Below the pieces are notes generated by a model. It was given only the letters and a program-made list of their open reading frames with translations, searched no databases and had not been told where the DNA came from. A stretch of DNA of 64,000 nt from Echinarachnius parma. Its lineage: Eukaryota; Echinodermata; Echinoidea; Clypeasteroida; Echinarachniidae. Numbering within the stretch: position 1 is the first letter of the stretch; each line of letters begins with the position of its first letter. Shown in pieces: positions 34,889-47,171 of the stretch. The stretch is taken from contig JBAMJV010008457.1 of the NCBI GenBank assembly GCA_037951105.1, positions 106,618 to 170,617 of the forward strand, written 5' to 3'. Made by a program: the position numbers and the translations under genes.

Positions 34889-36360
34889 AAGGAGTAGTAC
34901 ATTTTTGGTAAGGTTGAAGTTTAGACTAAACTAAAACCTGCATAATAACATTACAAACTAATATTAATAACTCCACGATACTCGAAAGGTATATCAAATT
35001 ACAAAGGACTAAGACAGAAGCCTGTTATCATTCAAAACGGGCCACTGAAACACTAGAGGGCGCTCTCTAAAAAAGCATTGGTTTCAACCATTTTTCATAC
35101 GAAATTATGCATTTGATGTTTTGTTGAAAAAACATTAAAGAGAGAGATCACAAACAACTATTTAAAAACTTCTTTTGAAAATGTTTTAAAAAGTGTACCC
35201 ATTTTTAAATTTTTTAAACAAACCATCGAATAATTCTGGCCCCAGATTCATTCTAATTTGATATATTTGTTAATATTTCAGCCGTTTCTGAACCGATTTT
35301 GATAAAAAAAAAAACGATTACTCTGCTATTTTGTATGCTCTTTCAAATTTAACACTCGGATTTTCATTATTATTATAATTTATTATGTATTACTTATTTT
35401 TTTACTTTTTACTTTGTATTTTATTGTCTTGTTGTAGTTGTAACTATACTTTAATAATTATGACCCCCGAAATGAACACCTAATATGAACACAATACCAA
35501 ATAACTAATGATATATCCTTTTTTTTAGCAAAACTGATATTTCCATTTGTTTTGTACACAAATTAACGATTTGGGGGCTGACATGCAAATTTAAAAGGTC
35601 ACGTGACTTCAAAATGGTAGGTCCAATTTTCAACAATTTTGTTTTAAAGGGATAGTTGAGTATTGGTCAAACTTAACTTTAGTAACCAAAACCTGCACCA
35701 TTACGGTACAAAGTAATAGTTATAATTTCACAATGCTCGAAAAGTATGCACAATTACAAACGACTAAGTAAAACCCCGTTACAACTCAAGAGGGCGCAAT
35801 TTTTAAAATCACTGGTTTGAGCCATTTTTCATACAAAATTGTGCATAATGTTTTGTTAAAATAATGATTCAATAGGGATATTATCAACGACTTTTTAAAA
35901 GCCTATTCAGATTTTTTTCCAAGTAGTCTTTAAGTATTTTTATTTTTTGTTCAAAAAAGTCTGAATATCCCCCGGTGATTGCCGGTGAAGAATCTTTTGA
36001 ATAAAAATATACTTATGGATATTTCAGCCGTTTCTGAACCGATTTTAATCAAATAAAGTTTATTCTGTCATTAAAATTGTATGTTCTTTCAAATTTGACA
36101 GTCAGTTTTTCATCATCTTACAAACAAATATCGGGGGCACTTCGGGAAATACCAATATTCAACGGTACATTTAAAAGATGCGGAAGACTCGAAACAAAAA
36201 AATGCATCAAGCGACGGGGCGTCATCTTTACGCGTTCCCGAGCAATCTCGAAAATTGCGTAGGAATGGCTCCGGCCTTATTAGAGTTAAAGGGATCGTAG
36301 AGTCTTGGTCAAACTGAATTTTAGTAACCCAAACCTGCACCATAACATTTCAAACTAATT
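34889..36360. mobile_element. Partial MITE cluster, unit 2
   Basis: Counterpart of 18472-19480, with extra fragments at 36000-36120 (GGGGTAG inner half) and 36165-36290 (TTAACCC-family end, GGCGTCATCTTTACGCG and CCGGCCTTATTAG) not seen in unit 3. Confidence 0.55.
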
Positions 36361-37289
36361 GTTATTACTTTACTTTGCTCGAAATGTATAACAACCTGTG
36401 TTATCTAAAACTGCATTTGTATTGATATAAACATGTTAAATGAAACTAACCATTATAGTTGTTTATACTGTAGAAGGATAAAGAAAACTGACAAAGGTTT
36501 GATCAAATGTCAATTTCTGTAATCAGATATAGGATAAAGAAAACTGACAAAGGTTTGATCAAATGTCAATTTCTGTAATCAGATTTTTTTACTGAGTAAT
36601 ATGTGACACTTTCTTGTTATTTTGTTATCCCTTCATTGAATATATAACTGTCAACAAAGTATATGAAACAATAGAATAGGCCCAGGTCATACGTTTACAA
36701 AAGGATATGCATGTCAGGACAATTATACACACAACAGAGAATCACAATGTCATACGGATACATATTATACAAACGGCTAATTAAGCCAGGAGTATGTTAT
36801 CATTCAAACAGCGGCCGTAAAAAAACACAAGCGGGCGCTAGCTAAACAATTATTGTTTAAAACCACTCATGAAAAATTGTTACTGTGATATTTGTTTTTA
36901 CCAATTTGTTCAATAGAGAGACCATCAACAACTATTTAAAAACCGCTTAACGTATTATATTAAAGGGACTTAGTCACATTGTCCGAATCGTCAACATCCA
37001 ATTAGAATTCTAGCGGTTCCCTCTTATCATGATTTATTCGTATTAACAATAACAGCATAGGATATGTTTCGGATTTTCGAATTTCCATTTTGTTTAACGA
37101 TATTTGAAGTGGTCGCATTATCTACGGCCGTTGAAATTTAATTTTACTTTGCATTTTCGCTGATTTATCAGCCTAATAACGTCCAATTAACTTGCAAATC
37201 CTTACAAATTACTTTCTGGACAAATCAGATCACACCAATACACATTTTTTTAAACTGAGCTTCACGTTTTGTACGTGTCAACAAAGTGA
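36361..37289. repeat. Intron with 56-bp tandem pair and MITE fragments
   Basis: Parallels 19470-20440, including GCGCTAGCTAAACAATTATT near 36836, which is the left edge of the block that was later duplicated in the unit 3-2 interval. Confidence 0.6.
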
Positions 37290-39680
37290 AAAAGCTGTTA
37301 TAAATAAATGGGGCCGATAATTTTCCCTTTTTCTAGTATTGATCGTATGTACATTAAACTATTTAACAAAGAAATCTAAAAATATTCTAGGAATCAAATC
37401 ATGATTCATTTTAAACATAACAATTGCTGTTTTAAAATTTGTTCTAATGACAATGTTTTTAATTCAATAAATAATGGGTCACAATGAGCCAAACAATGGG
37501 CCCATAACAAATTCTAATGAATCTTTTCTGCAATATTTTTTTTATTTTATTTAAACGAAATTTGCTTGCTCTTCCCCAAATAAGCGTGCAATAGTTGAGG
37601 TGAGGCAAAACCAAGGTATTATAAAGTAAAAACAAAATAAGAGAAGGTAAAAGGGACTTTAATTTATTTAGTACGCCAATATTTTTGCTAATTTTTTATG
37701 AGGTGCATAACATGTGTCTATCCCAATTAAGTTTATTATCAATCATTAATCCAAGGAGTTAGTGTAATCCACTTGTGGTATTTGTTCATTATCAATTTTT
37801 AAAATAACATTATCAATGCTTCTTTTTTTATTAAAATTAAATATCATACATTTTGTTTTGAGGTGTTAATTAATAATCTATTCGTTTTAAACCAATTCGA
37901 TATATTTACAAGTTCATTATTTGTTTTAATTATCAAAGAATTTACGTTATCATCCGAAAGAAAGAGTGTTGTATCATCAGCATATAGAACGTACTTAAAA
38001 AGACTAGACGATTATACAAGATCATGTAAGTACAAAAGAAAAAGTAGTGGTCCTAGTATGCTCCCTTGTGGTATACCTGTTGTAATATAAGTGATAGTGG
38101 AGTTTGATCCCCTAAATTGAACATATTGTCTACGATCTTGTAAGTAAGATGCAAACCATTGGTAAGCAACGCCCCTAATACCAAATGCTGATAACTTTTG
38201 TAATAAAATGCCGTGATTCAGAGAATCAAAAGCTTTGCTTTAAAAGTCAATATAAATACCAAGAGCTACCTCACCACGATCAATGAATGATGAGATTATT
38301 TCAGTGGCATACAATAAAGCTAATTCAGTTGAGTGATTTGGACGAAAACCAAACTGTTGGGGTGTAAGTAGATTATGAGAAAATTATAAAGTCTATTATA
38401 TACAATGCGTTCCAGGACCTTTGAGAGAGTAGGGAGGAGTAAGATTGGGCGATAATTATTCGAAGTATTAACGTCACCAGATTTATAAACGGGAATTACT
38501 TTACTAAATTTCATTGCTTCGGGAAATTGGCCACTTACTAAAGATAAATTCCAAATGTGCCTAAGTAATGTGCATATATATTGAGTAATATCTTTTATAA
38601 AACACGAATTCATACCATCTACACCAGTAGCATAACTTCTTTTTAACATCCCACTTACCTTGGAAACCTCATTGTCATTTGTTGGAAACATATACAAAGA
38701 ATCCATAGGATAATCTTGTGATAGAAAGTCTCTAAAATTACATTGAGTTGGTTGCATTTTAGCAGCAATACTTTTACCAATATTACCGAAGAAATTATTA
38801 AATGCATTTGCAATTGAATCATTATCCACTATTTTCCTTTCATTCACCATGTATGGCTTTTTTTAAAGTACCAAGTGGTTCTTTGATTATTGACCAGGAT
38901 TGCTTTAAGTCTGATGCGCTATCTTGTATTTTCTTTGCAATGTATAATTGTTTTGTTAATTGTATGATAGCATTCAATTTATTTCTATATTTAGTATATT
39001 TTAATCGATCAGTTACTGACTTCGAGGACATATATTTCTTATATAAACGTTGCTTTCGATTGATCGAATGAATGATCCCTTTCGTTATCCAGGGTTTCTT
39101 GGGACAATATTTCCGTTTTTTCACAGACTCTATGATCGTATGTTTTTCACACACATTATGTAGTACTTCAACAAACTGTTCATTATGCTACATTAACGTC
39201 ACTACTGTTCAAAATCAAGCTAAAATCTAAATTGCTTAATTCCTCTTTCATATAATTCATATCAATTCGTTGCCTTTTACTATAATCAAATAATTTGCTC
39301 GAGAGTGGATCAGTGACCTGTGTTATTTGAAATACCAGAAAATGGTCCGACACATCTGTATACAATAAACCAGAGTAAATAGGATTTTCATATACATTGT
39401 AAACACATTATCAAAACAAGTTGATGAGTGGATAGTAACACGGGTCGGCTTCGTAATCAAAGGTCTGAGGCTGCATGATAATAATGTATTGAGAAATCGT
39501 TCAGTATCTTCATGAGAGGAGTGTTTGAGCAAGTCAAAATTAAAGTCTCCGGTCAAGTATCACTGCTTATTTTCATTATATATCTTTTCAACACAAATTG
39601 ATAGTGAATCAATCAATTCATCTGAGTTTGAGTTTGGAGGCTTGTATATAACCCCTACAATAATACCTTTTCCGAATCAA
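37290..39680 (-). pseudogene. CR1-like LINE ORF2 (copy 3, between units 2 and 1)
   Basis: Paralogous to copies 1 and 2 but longer in the middle: it keeps LTKQLYIAKKIQDSASDLKQ and NDSIANAFNNFFGNIGKS between the linker and RT, which the others have lost. YADD is at 37973-37984. A frameshift in the endonuclease splits it near 39340. It is the best template of the three for the ancestral fragment and was carried by unit duplication. Confidence 0.85.
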
Positions 39681-40625
39681 CAATGTCACGCATCGCTGAG
39701 TTCTTTGCGTTGAAGATGACTGTTGCAAAACCCACCTATTGCAAGTTTGGGCTTACGAATGGATTCTTGAAGTGAGTGGTGTCACATTACTTTTCGGGAT
39801 TAGTTTTCATTTTGGTGCTAAAACATCCACTTCGTGTCGATTGCGGCCCTGCAAACCATCTAGATCATGGGGGAGATGCTAACACCTTGTTCTTCAGATG
39901 TCCAAACATGAAGAAGTCAACACAAATTAATCCGATGACCTTGGTGTCCATTCCATCTCATTTGTTATCGCAATGACCCTTTCCTCACTGTCAGAGCTCC
40001 CCTAGTCCATATGTGACAGCGACAAGGTGATGTGTTTGGGCACTGTCCTGAATCTGCCTAAATACTCCTTGCATCTGTCGCCTAATGTGTCCCTCTAACT
40101 GAAGTATCATCTGAACGTAAATGTTCCTTAATGTTTATTTCTTAGAAGAAAAATGGCCCAATAACTTGACCTTCCTCAAAGTTTCTAATCCAAGTTGTCC
40201 ATTTTTAACAAATGATATCAACATAAGAATTTAATTCTTGTGGATGGCCGCAGGCCAGCGCATATTCATGTTCAAGTATTAATGTACCTAATCATGCATG
40301 ATGTCGGTGAATGTATTCAGCTAAACGATTCATTAACTCGCAAACCCAACACAAAATGTTCAAATGGATGTTTTCATTAAAGTGTGGCACCATTATTGAA
40401 CTTTCAAGCTTTCATTCATTAGCCCAAACTTGCAAAAAGTGGGTTTTGGACGTGTCACCTTCAACAACAGATAACTCAGCGATGCGTGACATTGCTAATT
40501 CAGAAAAGGTGTCAGATTAAAGCTGAATAACTATTCTTTACATCTATGTCTGGTTGTAATTATGAGAATGTATCATTTTGAAATGATTTACCTTTGAACT
40601 TCGATTACCTTTTTGTATACACTCT
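39681..40625. mobile_element. Long-TIR MITE remnant beside LINE copy 3
   Basis: Same family and junction as at 22666 and 26460, with more substitutions. Confidence 0.7.
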
Positions 40626-40669
40626 TACAAATGTTACATTTGGTTTTTCATTAATTCACAAAAAGATTA

Positions 40670-41225
40670 TTTCTTGACGCGCTCTCTTAATAGTTCAGTT
40701 TTGGTATAGAGGGCGCTGCTTAGATACATTTGTGTGAGGTAATACAAAACTGAGTGTTAAATTTGAAAGAGCATAACATTTTAATGACAAAACTTTATTA
40801 TTGATCAAAATTGGTTCAGAGATGGCTGACATATCAATGTATTCAATTTATTGTGGGCCCACTCAATAATTGAACAAGCCGCTAAAAAATAAAGAAAATG
40901 CGCCCACTTTAAAACTTTATACCAAAGATGTCTTTAAATAGTTGTTAATGATCTCTTTATTTCATATTTGTTTTAACAAAACATCACATACACATTTGTT
41001 TAATTGAAAGTACTTGATATCAATGAGTATTAAGAAAGGGCCCTTTGTGTCTTAACGGCTCTTTTTAAAATGATAACAGATATTGTTTTCATAGTCGTTT
41101 GTATTTTTGTATTCATTTCGAGAATGGTGAAGTATTACTATACGTTTATAATGGTATGGTGCAGGATTTGGATACTAAAATTCAGTTTGACCAAAACTTA
41201 CCAAAACTAAACTACCATTTTAGCG
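40670..41225. mobile_element. GGGGTAG-type MITE, unit 1 (no TTAA MITE inside)
   Basis: Left end GTTCAGTTTTGGTATAGAGG, right end ACCAAAACTAAACTACCATT. It holds the empty TTAA site near 41053. Confidence 0.7.
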
Positions 41226-41250
41226 AAGCGTTTGAGAAATTACTGTTTAC

Positions 41251-41472
41251 CTGTATTGATGTTACAAAGGTCACCGGCCCATCCAATATCGCAGACACAG
41301 TAGAAATTCCCTAGGCCACCTGTACAGTATCCGTGATCACATGGTGCGATTGCACATCCACTGGTGTTACAGAAGTCACCGGCCCATCCAGGATCGCAGA
41401 CACAGGAGACATTATCTTGGTCAACGGTACAGTATCCGTGGTCACATGCTGCGATTGCACATCCATTGATAT
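41251..41472 (-). CDS. Exon with two EGF domains, between F5/8C 1 and 2
   Basis: This 222-nt phase 1-1 exon has two six-cysteine EGF domains with spacing C-x4-C-x4-C-x8-C-x-C-x8-C. It reads DINGCAIAACDHGYC, later CVCDPGWAGDFC, then a second copy ending CVCDIGWAGDLCNINT. No calcium-binding D-x-D/N-E motif precedes the first Cys, so these are not cbEGF domains, and no RGD is present. One change (GGLGNF instead of GGQGNF in unit 2) separates the second EGF from its nearest paralogue. Acceptor CTGCAG? is not used; the visible acceptor is the AG just before GATATC-like sequence, and the donor is CAG|GTAAAC. Confidence 0.88.
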
Positions 41473-41565
41473 CTGCAATTTAAAATGTAAAAATGTTGTT
41501 TTCCTTGTCTAATTCTACATTTTCTTAATAGTGTAAAGTCTGTCTACGAAAATGTGTTTGTATAC

Positions 41566-41633
41566 GTTTTGTTTGTTTGTTTGTTTGTTTGTTTGTTTGT
41601 TTGTTTTGTTTTTGTTTTTTTTGGGGGGGGGGT
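41566..41633. repeat. (GTTT)n then poly-G
   Basis: Homologue of 28961-29036 with different tract lengths. Confidence 0.85.
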
Positions 41634-41724
41634 CGAACAATTGCAGCATGAAATAACACTGGCTTGTTAGAGTTTGAGGGGTATGCCTATGATAAAAATG
41701 ATACACGTTATATTTTGAGAAGCC

Positions 41725-42303
41725 TGCCTAATTACGAGAAAGCATTTGATAGTTTAGATCACCAATCACTATTAGATGCTTTGGAGAAACAGATAACCGA
41801 TGAGAAATACATATGCCTCATCAAAGCTATCTAAAAAGACCATAGCGCCAAAGTTCATCGGGAGAATACTACTACCAATGCTTTCAAAATCTTGAAAGGT
41901 GTCAGACAGGGTGATCCAATTTCTCCGAAACTATTTACAGCAGCCATGGAAGACGTCTTCAGAAACCTGGATTGGCAATCAAAAGGAATTACAATAAATG
42001 GAGAATATATTAATCATCTAAGGTTTGCAGATGACATTATGCTACAGAAAATGATCCAAGAGTTGAGCGTAGAGAGCAAAAAGGCAGGACTCAAATTAAC
42101 TTTTAAAAACTAAAGTAATGATGAGCAACCAGCTAAAAGACAATACAATTAAAGTCGATGGCATGACAATCGAGAGGGTGGATAGCTACATATACCTCGG
42201 TAAAAACATCACCCTTGAACATGAAACGGCAGCAGAAGTGCGAAGAAGAATACAGCTAGCATGGGTGAAATTTGGGAAACTCAGCATCATATTAAGACAT
42301 AGG
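41725..42303 (+). pseudogene. RTE-type fragment, unit 1 copy with a 3' deletion
   Basis: Encodes GVRQGDPISPKLFTAAMEDV, FADD at 42024-42035 and VDSYIYLGKNITLEHETAAE, then VRRRIQLAWVKFGKLSIILR. It keeps a segment deleted in unit 2 but lacks the ORF end, jumping from TATTAAGACATAGG to the GATA tail. Confidence 0.88.
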
Positions 42304-42334
42304 CCAGATAGATAGATAGATATATAGATAGATA
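42303..42334 (+). repeat. Short (GATA)n tail
   Basis: Six to eight imperfect GATA units after the unit 1 RTE fragment. Confidence 0.8.
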
Positions 42335-42829
42335 GTCCAAGTTCATACTTAAATTTTTTACCACAAATACATGCCTCTAATATTAAATACACGTGATTTT
42401 TACTGGGAACATAACAGTCGTCAAGCGCACTTTTGTTTTTATCAATTAACGCCAACATTGCATAACGTATCAGAAAATTACACATTAAGCTCTTATTTCG
42501 AAGACAAACGTGATATTCAAAATAATAAGTGTCACAATGAGCTATCTATGAAACCAAATACATATGTAATGAAAAACTTAACTCACATTAAAACTCACAC
42601 ATATGCAGTCACATGTTTCAATTCTTGTATCTCATAAACCACTCGACCAAATGCCTTCAAATTCCGTTCGTAGGTAGTCTATGATAGGTAATACATACAT
42701 CATAATACCACTGACGTAATGTATCGCTATTTTGGTTATTCAAAGATGGGTTACAGTTTATACTTTAAATAGAATAGCTTAATATTCTGTTTTGCAAACC
42801 AAACGACAACACATAACTGTATGTATTAC

Positions 42830-42965
42830 CATATTTGTAAAGCTCCATCCTCATGCTGATGTAAGAGAGCCAGGTAACAGGGCGCACACGCACGAAGCGG
42901 CACACTAGTGGGGTGGGGAAGGAGTTCCATACCACGGTATCTTGATCAGAATTGCCCGAGAACAC
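42830..42965 (-). CDS. F5/8C domain 1, exon C (C-terminal third)
   Basis: Encodes VFSGNSDQDTVV, then FPTPLVCRFVRVRPVTW and LSYISMRMELYKY, the closing strands of the domain (F-x-GN-x-D, RFVR-x-x-P-x-x-W, ISMR-x-EL). It runs phase 0 to 1 between TTTAG|GTGTTC and TATG|GTAATA. The usual final Cys after the last strand is missing (LYKYD), while an extra Cys sits in LVCRF. Unit 1 alone reads VVWNSFPTP where the other three read VVLNAFPTP, so it is the most diverged copy of this exon. Confidence 0.9.
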
Positions 42966-43493
42966 CTAAACAGAGAAAGCCAAAATAAACATAATCTAAA
43001 TTAAAAACAGACATGACAAACGAACACACACAAACAACCACGAAAGATGCTCATTGATATAAAGGGAGCCAACGATTCTCCTAGTCAATAACAAAATTGA
43101 GGCGAGGGTAAGTTGGAACAATGTTAAAGACGAAGAAAGACTATGTAAACTGTTCATGTAATTGGTTAAGGAAGGGCGCATGAGAGATTGATTTGTGCGC
43201 ATAAAGATGGAACATACGCTATTTACAGGGGTACAGGCACCATCCTTTTTATTAACAATATTATCATTATTAACAGTATTATCGTCATCACCATTATCAT
43301 CATACTATTATGATAATATAATTGAAATTAAATCAAACATGTAAAATGTAATAGTGTTGAAAGTTAAGATTTAAGGAATAGATTGAAAAGGTCGAGGATA
43401 TAATGATTGAAGCCCTTAAAAGTAAAACACAAAATACTGTAGACATGGTAGAAGGGATATTGATGTAACTATGACACATAAAATATCACTCAC

Positions 43494-43643
43494 CACATCT
43501 GACCCATCAGTGCTGTTTTGAACCGTGTGAAAAGTCACACCATCCATGCTGTAGGTGACCTTGTAGCTCGTCACCCATTGGGGGTAATCCTGCCTTCCTT
43601 GTGTTGCTAAGGCAACGACCTCGTAGGTAGAACCGAGATAAAC
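43494..43643 (-). CDS. F5/8C domain 1, exon B (middle third)
   Basis: Fifty codons, phase 0 to 0, between TTTTCAG|GTTTAT and GATGTG|GTGAGT. It starts VYLGSTYEVVALATQG and continues RQDYPQWVTSYKVTYSMDG, the core strands of the discoidin beta-barrel (QVDLG, A-x-x-TQG-R, WVTSYKV-x-YS). Tyr replaces the near-invariant Asp of VDLG, as in units 2 and 3. A multi-kilobase palindromic insertion begins just 34 bases upstream of this exon in transcript sense and enlarges the A-B intron to 6.3 kb. The reading frame and both splice sites remain intact. Confidence 0.9.
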
Positions 43644-43756
43644 CTGAAAAGATCAGACAATCGTAAGGTTTCTTAAAGGGGCCATGTAATTAAAATACAT
43701 GTATACTTGTATTTATCTGTATTAGTGTATACATCAAATATTTGTTAACTGTTTAA

Positions 43757-45088
43757 CCGAAATAGTCAAGGAGCATGTTCACCGAAATAAAGTCCCGTGG
43801 GATTTTTGGTATGAAAACAAGACACCTATTCAAATGTCTCAAGGGCACCCCAAATAACAATTAAAAAAACATGATTGCACTCTGAAATCTTGTGCAGGTG
43901 GCCAGCAGAGGGCACCCTTTAACCCTCCAAAATCCGGGCTATTTTAGGTCTTTTTCGGTAGGGGGTCATTATGGCTCCCTTAAGATCTCGGCCTTGAAAT
44001 GCCCAATCGTCGCGAAAACTTGCATGCATTTCAAGTAAGATGTAAACAATACCATGTTAGTTTTGTTTCTTCGAAAATTTCTCTAATTTGCATATTTATG
44101 GTAATTTATGCAAAAAAGGTAATAAAATTCACATTTTTGCCAATAAATCATATATTCTCCATAATTAAACATTGGTTTTCACTACATATATTCTTTAGAG
44201 GATCCTGAATAGTAATACAACAAAAACAATTGGAAGAGCCTGGTTATTCCTTTTGTTTTTTATTGTTTTAATAATTTCTTATGTATTTCTTTGTTTTTTT
44301 AACTTATGTATTTCATTGTTTTTGTTGTTTTATTTTATTTCTGACTTCAATTGAACTATTTTTACACCAAAAACAAATACCTAAAAGGTAAACAAGACCA
44401 ATTAGCCAATGATGTATCTGTTTTTATGAAAAATTATATTTCCATATGTTTTGTACACAAATCACGAAAATTAGCGAATGTCGGGATGACATGCAGTGAC
44501 AAAAGGTCACGTGACTTCGTAACGAAGAGTCTGATTTCCAAAAACTTTGTTTTTAAATATGCGCAAGACTCAAAAGAAGAAAGTCACTAAGCGGCGGGGC
44601 GTCATCCTTACGCGTTTCTGAGCAATCAGAACAATTCCGGAGGGGGGGGGGGGGGGGGCATTATGGCCTCCCGGCCTTATTAGGGTTATTATGATAAGCA
44701 ACGGTCAGCCATGGGTGTCGGTGATCCCAATACCTCAAACACTCAAACAGTAGAATGGTAGACATTTACCAAGTGGTGGTGGGAACTTCATCCGGTCTCA
44801 ATCAAATCCCTTTGACAAGGAGCTGTGCGTGTTTGTAATTGTACGTTGGACGCTTGCAGTTGGAGTTGCGAACCGCCAGTTCATGTGAAGCAAGAAAATT
44901 GTCAACATCGTGAATAGTTGGATACACTCATATACGGTTGGAAGGGAAATTTGTTCTCTCCTACAGTGCATGAAGATTTCTGATGGTGTATACATATAAA
45001 TTATTTCGCAGAAGACAACGTTGACTTCGCAGAAAATATTGGAAGCGCCCTGAATGAGACAACGATGCCAACATTACAATGAGGCCCC
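43757..45088 (+). repeat. Palindrome, left arm (about 1.33 kb)
   Basis: Pairs with 45755-47078. Long stretches are identical, and three open frames are repeated exactly on the other strand. Differences cluster at the outer end and at a poly-G tract (3-bp length change). Confidence 0.92.
43919..44690 (+). mobile_element. TTAACCC-family MITE in left arm
   Basis: TTAACCCTCCAAAATCCGGG at the start, CCGGCCTTATTAGGGTTA at the end, with GGTCACGTGACTTCG inside. Related to 52285-53027. Confidence 0.7.
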
Positions 45089-45754
45089 AGATATTGGAGG
45101 AAGATATTGCAGATGGGAAGTGCTCTCTGCATGGGACAGCGTTGGAAATTTTACCAAAGAAGCCAACATGACAATGAGGCACATAGATGTATAACCCCCA
45201 GTCAGCTTTGAGAGACACACCGAAGGATCTGATGACATGTGCAACTACCGAACTGCTTGAGTGTCCAAAACCAAATAACAAAAGAACAGTAGCCTATGTG
45301 CCTCCTTCGAACTAAGACGTATCAAGACCCTCCACAACCATCAAATGACTCCATTCCAGATGTTACCTTATGGGTAGAACCGTGGTTAGGTATCAGCAGC
45401 GATCATTCAGACCGCATTATGGCAGTATTCCAATTGATGTAACTATGTAGCAACACCAACTTCGTTACTGGAGTTGGTACAAAGCGCTGCCTTCCCAACA
45501 TTGAACGCCACTAGTGGAACTAATATCACTGTCTTTGCTGAATGTCCGCAGAATACCTGCTGCTGAGACCTAGACACAGTTCGACACATCAGTCAAGTAA
45601 CATCTGGTAGGGAACAATTTGATGGTTATGGTGGGTCCTTACTTTGTCCGAATGAGGCATAGACTGGGGATTGTGTTTTGCTATTGTCTTTGGTCAGTCA
45701 AGCATCTATGGTAGTTTCACAGGTCATTACATAGGATGTCTCTCAAAGCTGGCT

Positions 45755-47078
45755 GGGGCCTCATTGTAATGTTGGCATCGTTGTCTCATTCAGGGCGCTT
45801 CCAATATTTTCTGCGAAGTCAACGTTGTCTTCTGCGAAATAATTTATATGTATACACCATCAGAAATCTTCATGCACTGTAGGAGAGAACAAATTTCCCT
45901 TCCAACCGTATATGAGTGTATCCAACTATTCACGATGTTGACAATTTTCTTGCTTCACATGAACTGGCGGTTCGCAACTCCAACTGCAAGCGTCCAACGT
46001 ACAATTACAAACACGCACAGCTCCTTGTCAAAGGGATTTGATTGAGACCGGATGAAGTTCCCACCACCACTTGGTAAATGTCTACCATTCTACTGTTTGA
46101 GTGTTTGAGGTATTGGGATCACCGACACCCATGGCTGACCGTTGCTTATCATAATAACCCTAATAAGGCCGGGAGGCCATAATGCCCCCCCCCCCCCCCC
46201 CCCCTCCGGAATTGTTCTGATTGCTCAGAAACGCGTAAGGATGACGCCCCGCCGCTTAGTGACTTTCTTCTTTTGAGTCTTGCGCATATTTAAAAACAAA
46301 GTTTTTGGAAATCAGACTCTTCGTTACGAAGTCACGTGACCTTTTGTCACTGCATGTCATCCCGACATTCGCTAATTTTCGTGATTTGTGTACAAAACAT
46401 ATGGAAATATAATTTTTCATAAAAACAGATACATCATTGGCTAATTGGTCTTGTTTACCTTTTAGGTATTTGTTTTTGGTGTAAAAATAGTTCAATTGAA
46501 GTCAGAAATAAAATAAAACAACAAAAACAATGAAATACATAAGTTAAAAAAACAAAGAAATACATAAGAAATTATTAAAACAATAAAAAACAAAAGGAAT
46601 AACCAGGCTCTTCCAATTGTTTTTGTTGTATTACTATTCAGGATCCTCTAAAGAATATATGTAGTGAAAACCAATGTTTAATTATGGAGAATATATGATT
46701 TATTGGCAAAAATGTGAATTTTATTACCTTTTTTGCATAAATTACCATAAATATGCAAATTAGAGAAATTTTCGAAGAAACAAAACTAACATGGTATTGT
46801 TTACATCTTACTTGAAATGCATGCAAGTTTTCGCGACGATTGGGCATTTCAAGGCCGAGATCTTAAGGGAGCCATAATGACCCCCTACCGAAAAAGACCT
46901 AAAATAGCCCGGATTTTGGAGGGTTAAAGGGTGCCCTCTGCTGGCCACCTGCACAAGATATCAGAGTGCAATCATGTTTTTTTTATTGTTATTTGGGGTG
47001 CCCTTGAGACATTTGAATAGGTGGCTTGCTTTCATACCAAAAATCCCACGGGAATTTTCAAGCTCCTTGACTAAAATA
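45755..47078 (-). repeat. Palindrome, right arm
   Basis: Inverse of the left arm. The spacer (45089-45754) holds a second short inverted match (CAGTCAGCTTTGAGAGACA near 45194, inverse near 45733) and no recognised gene; its open frames match nothing I know. Confidence 0.92.
46153..46927 (-). mobile_element. TTAACCC-family MITE in right arm
   Basis: Mirror image of the left-arm copy. Confidence 0.7.
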
Positions 47079-47171
47079 TGTTTTGTTGATTTTACAATAT
47101 TTTTGCAACTATTTTGTTCATCTTGCTAAGGCAAGCATTAGCCTCACCTCTTAACAAAATAATTCTAGAGT

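Noticed and set aside
44351..46495. Repeated 79-codon open frames in the palindrome arms
   Set aside because: They lie in a MITE; identity reflects arm identity and a third related copy (52496-52726) is not conserved as protein.
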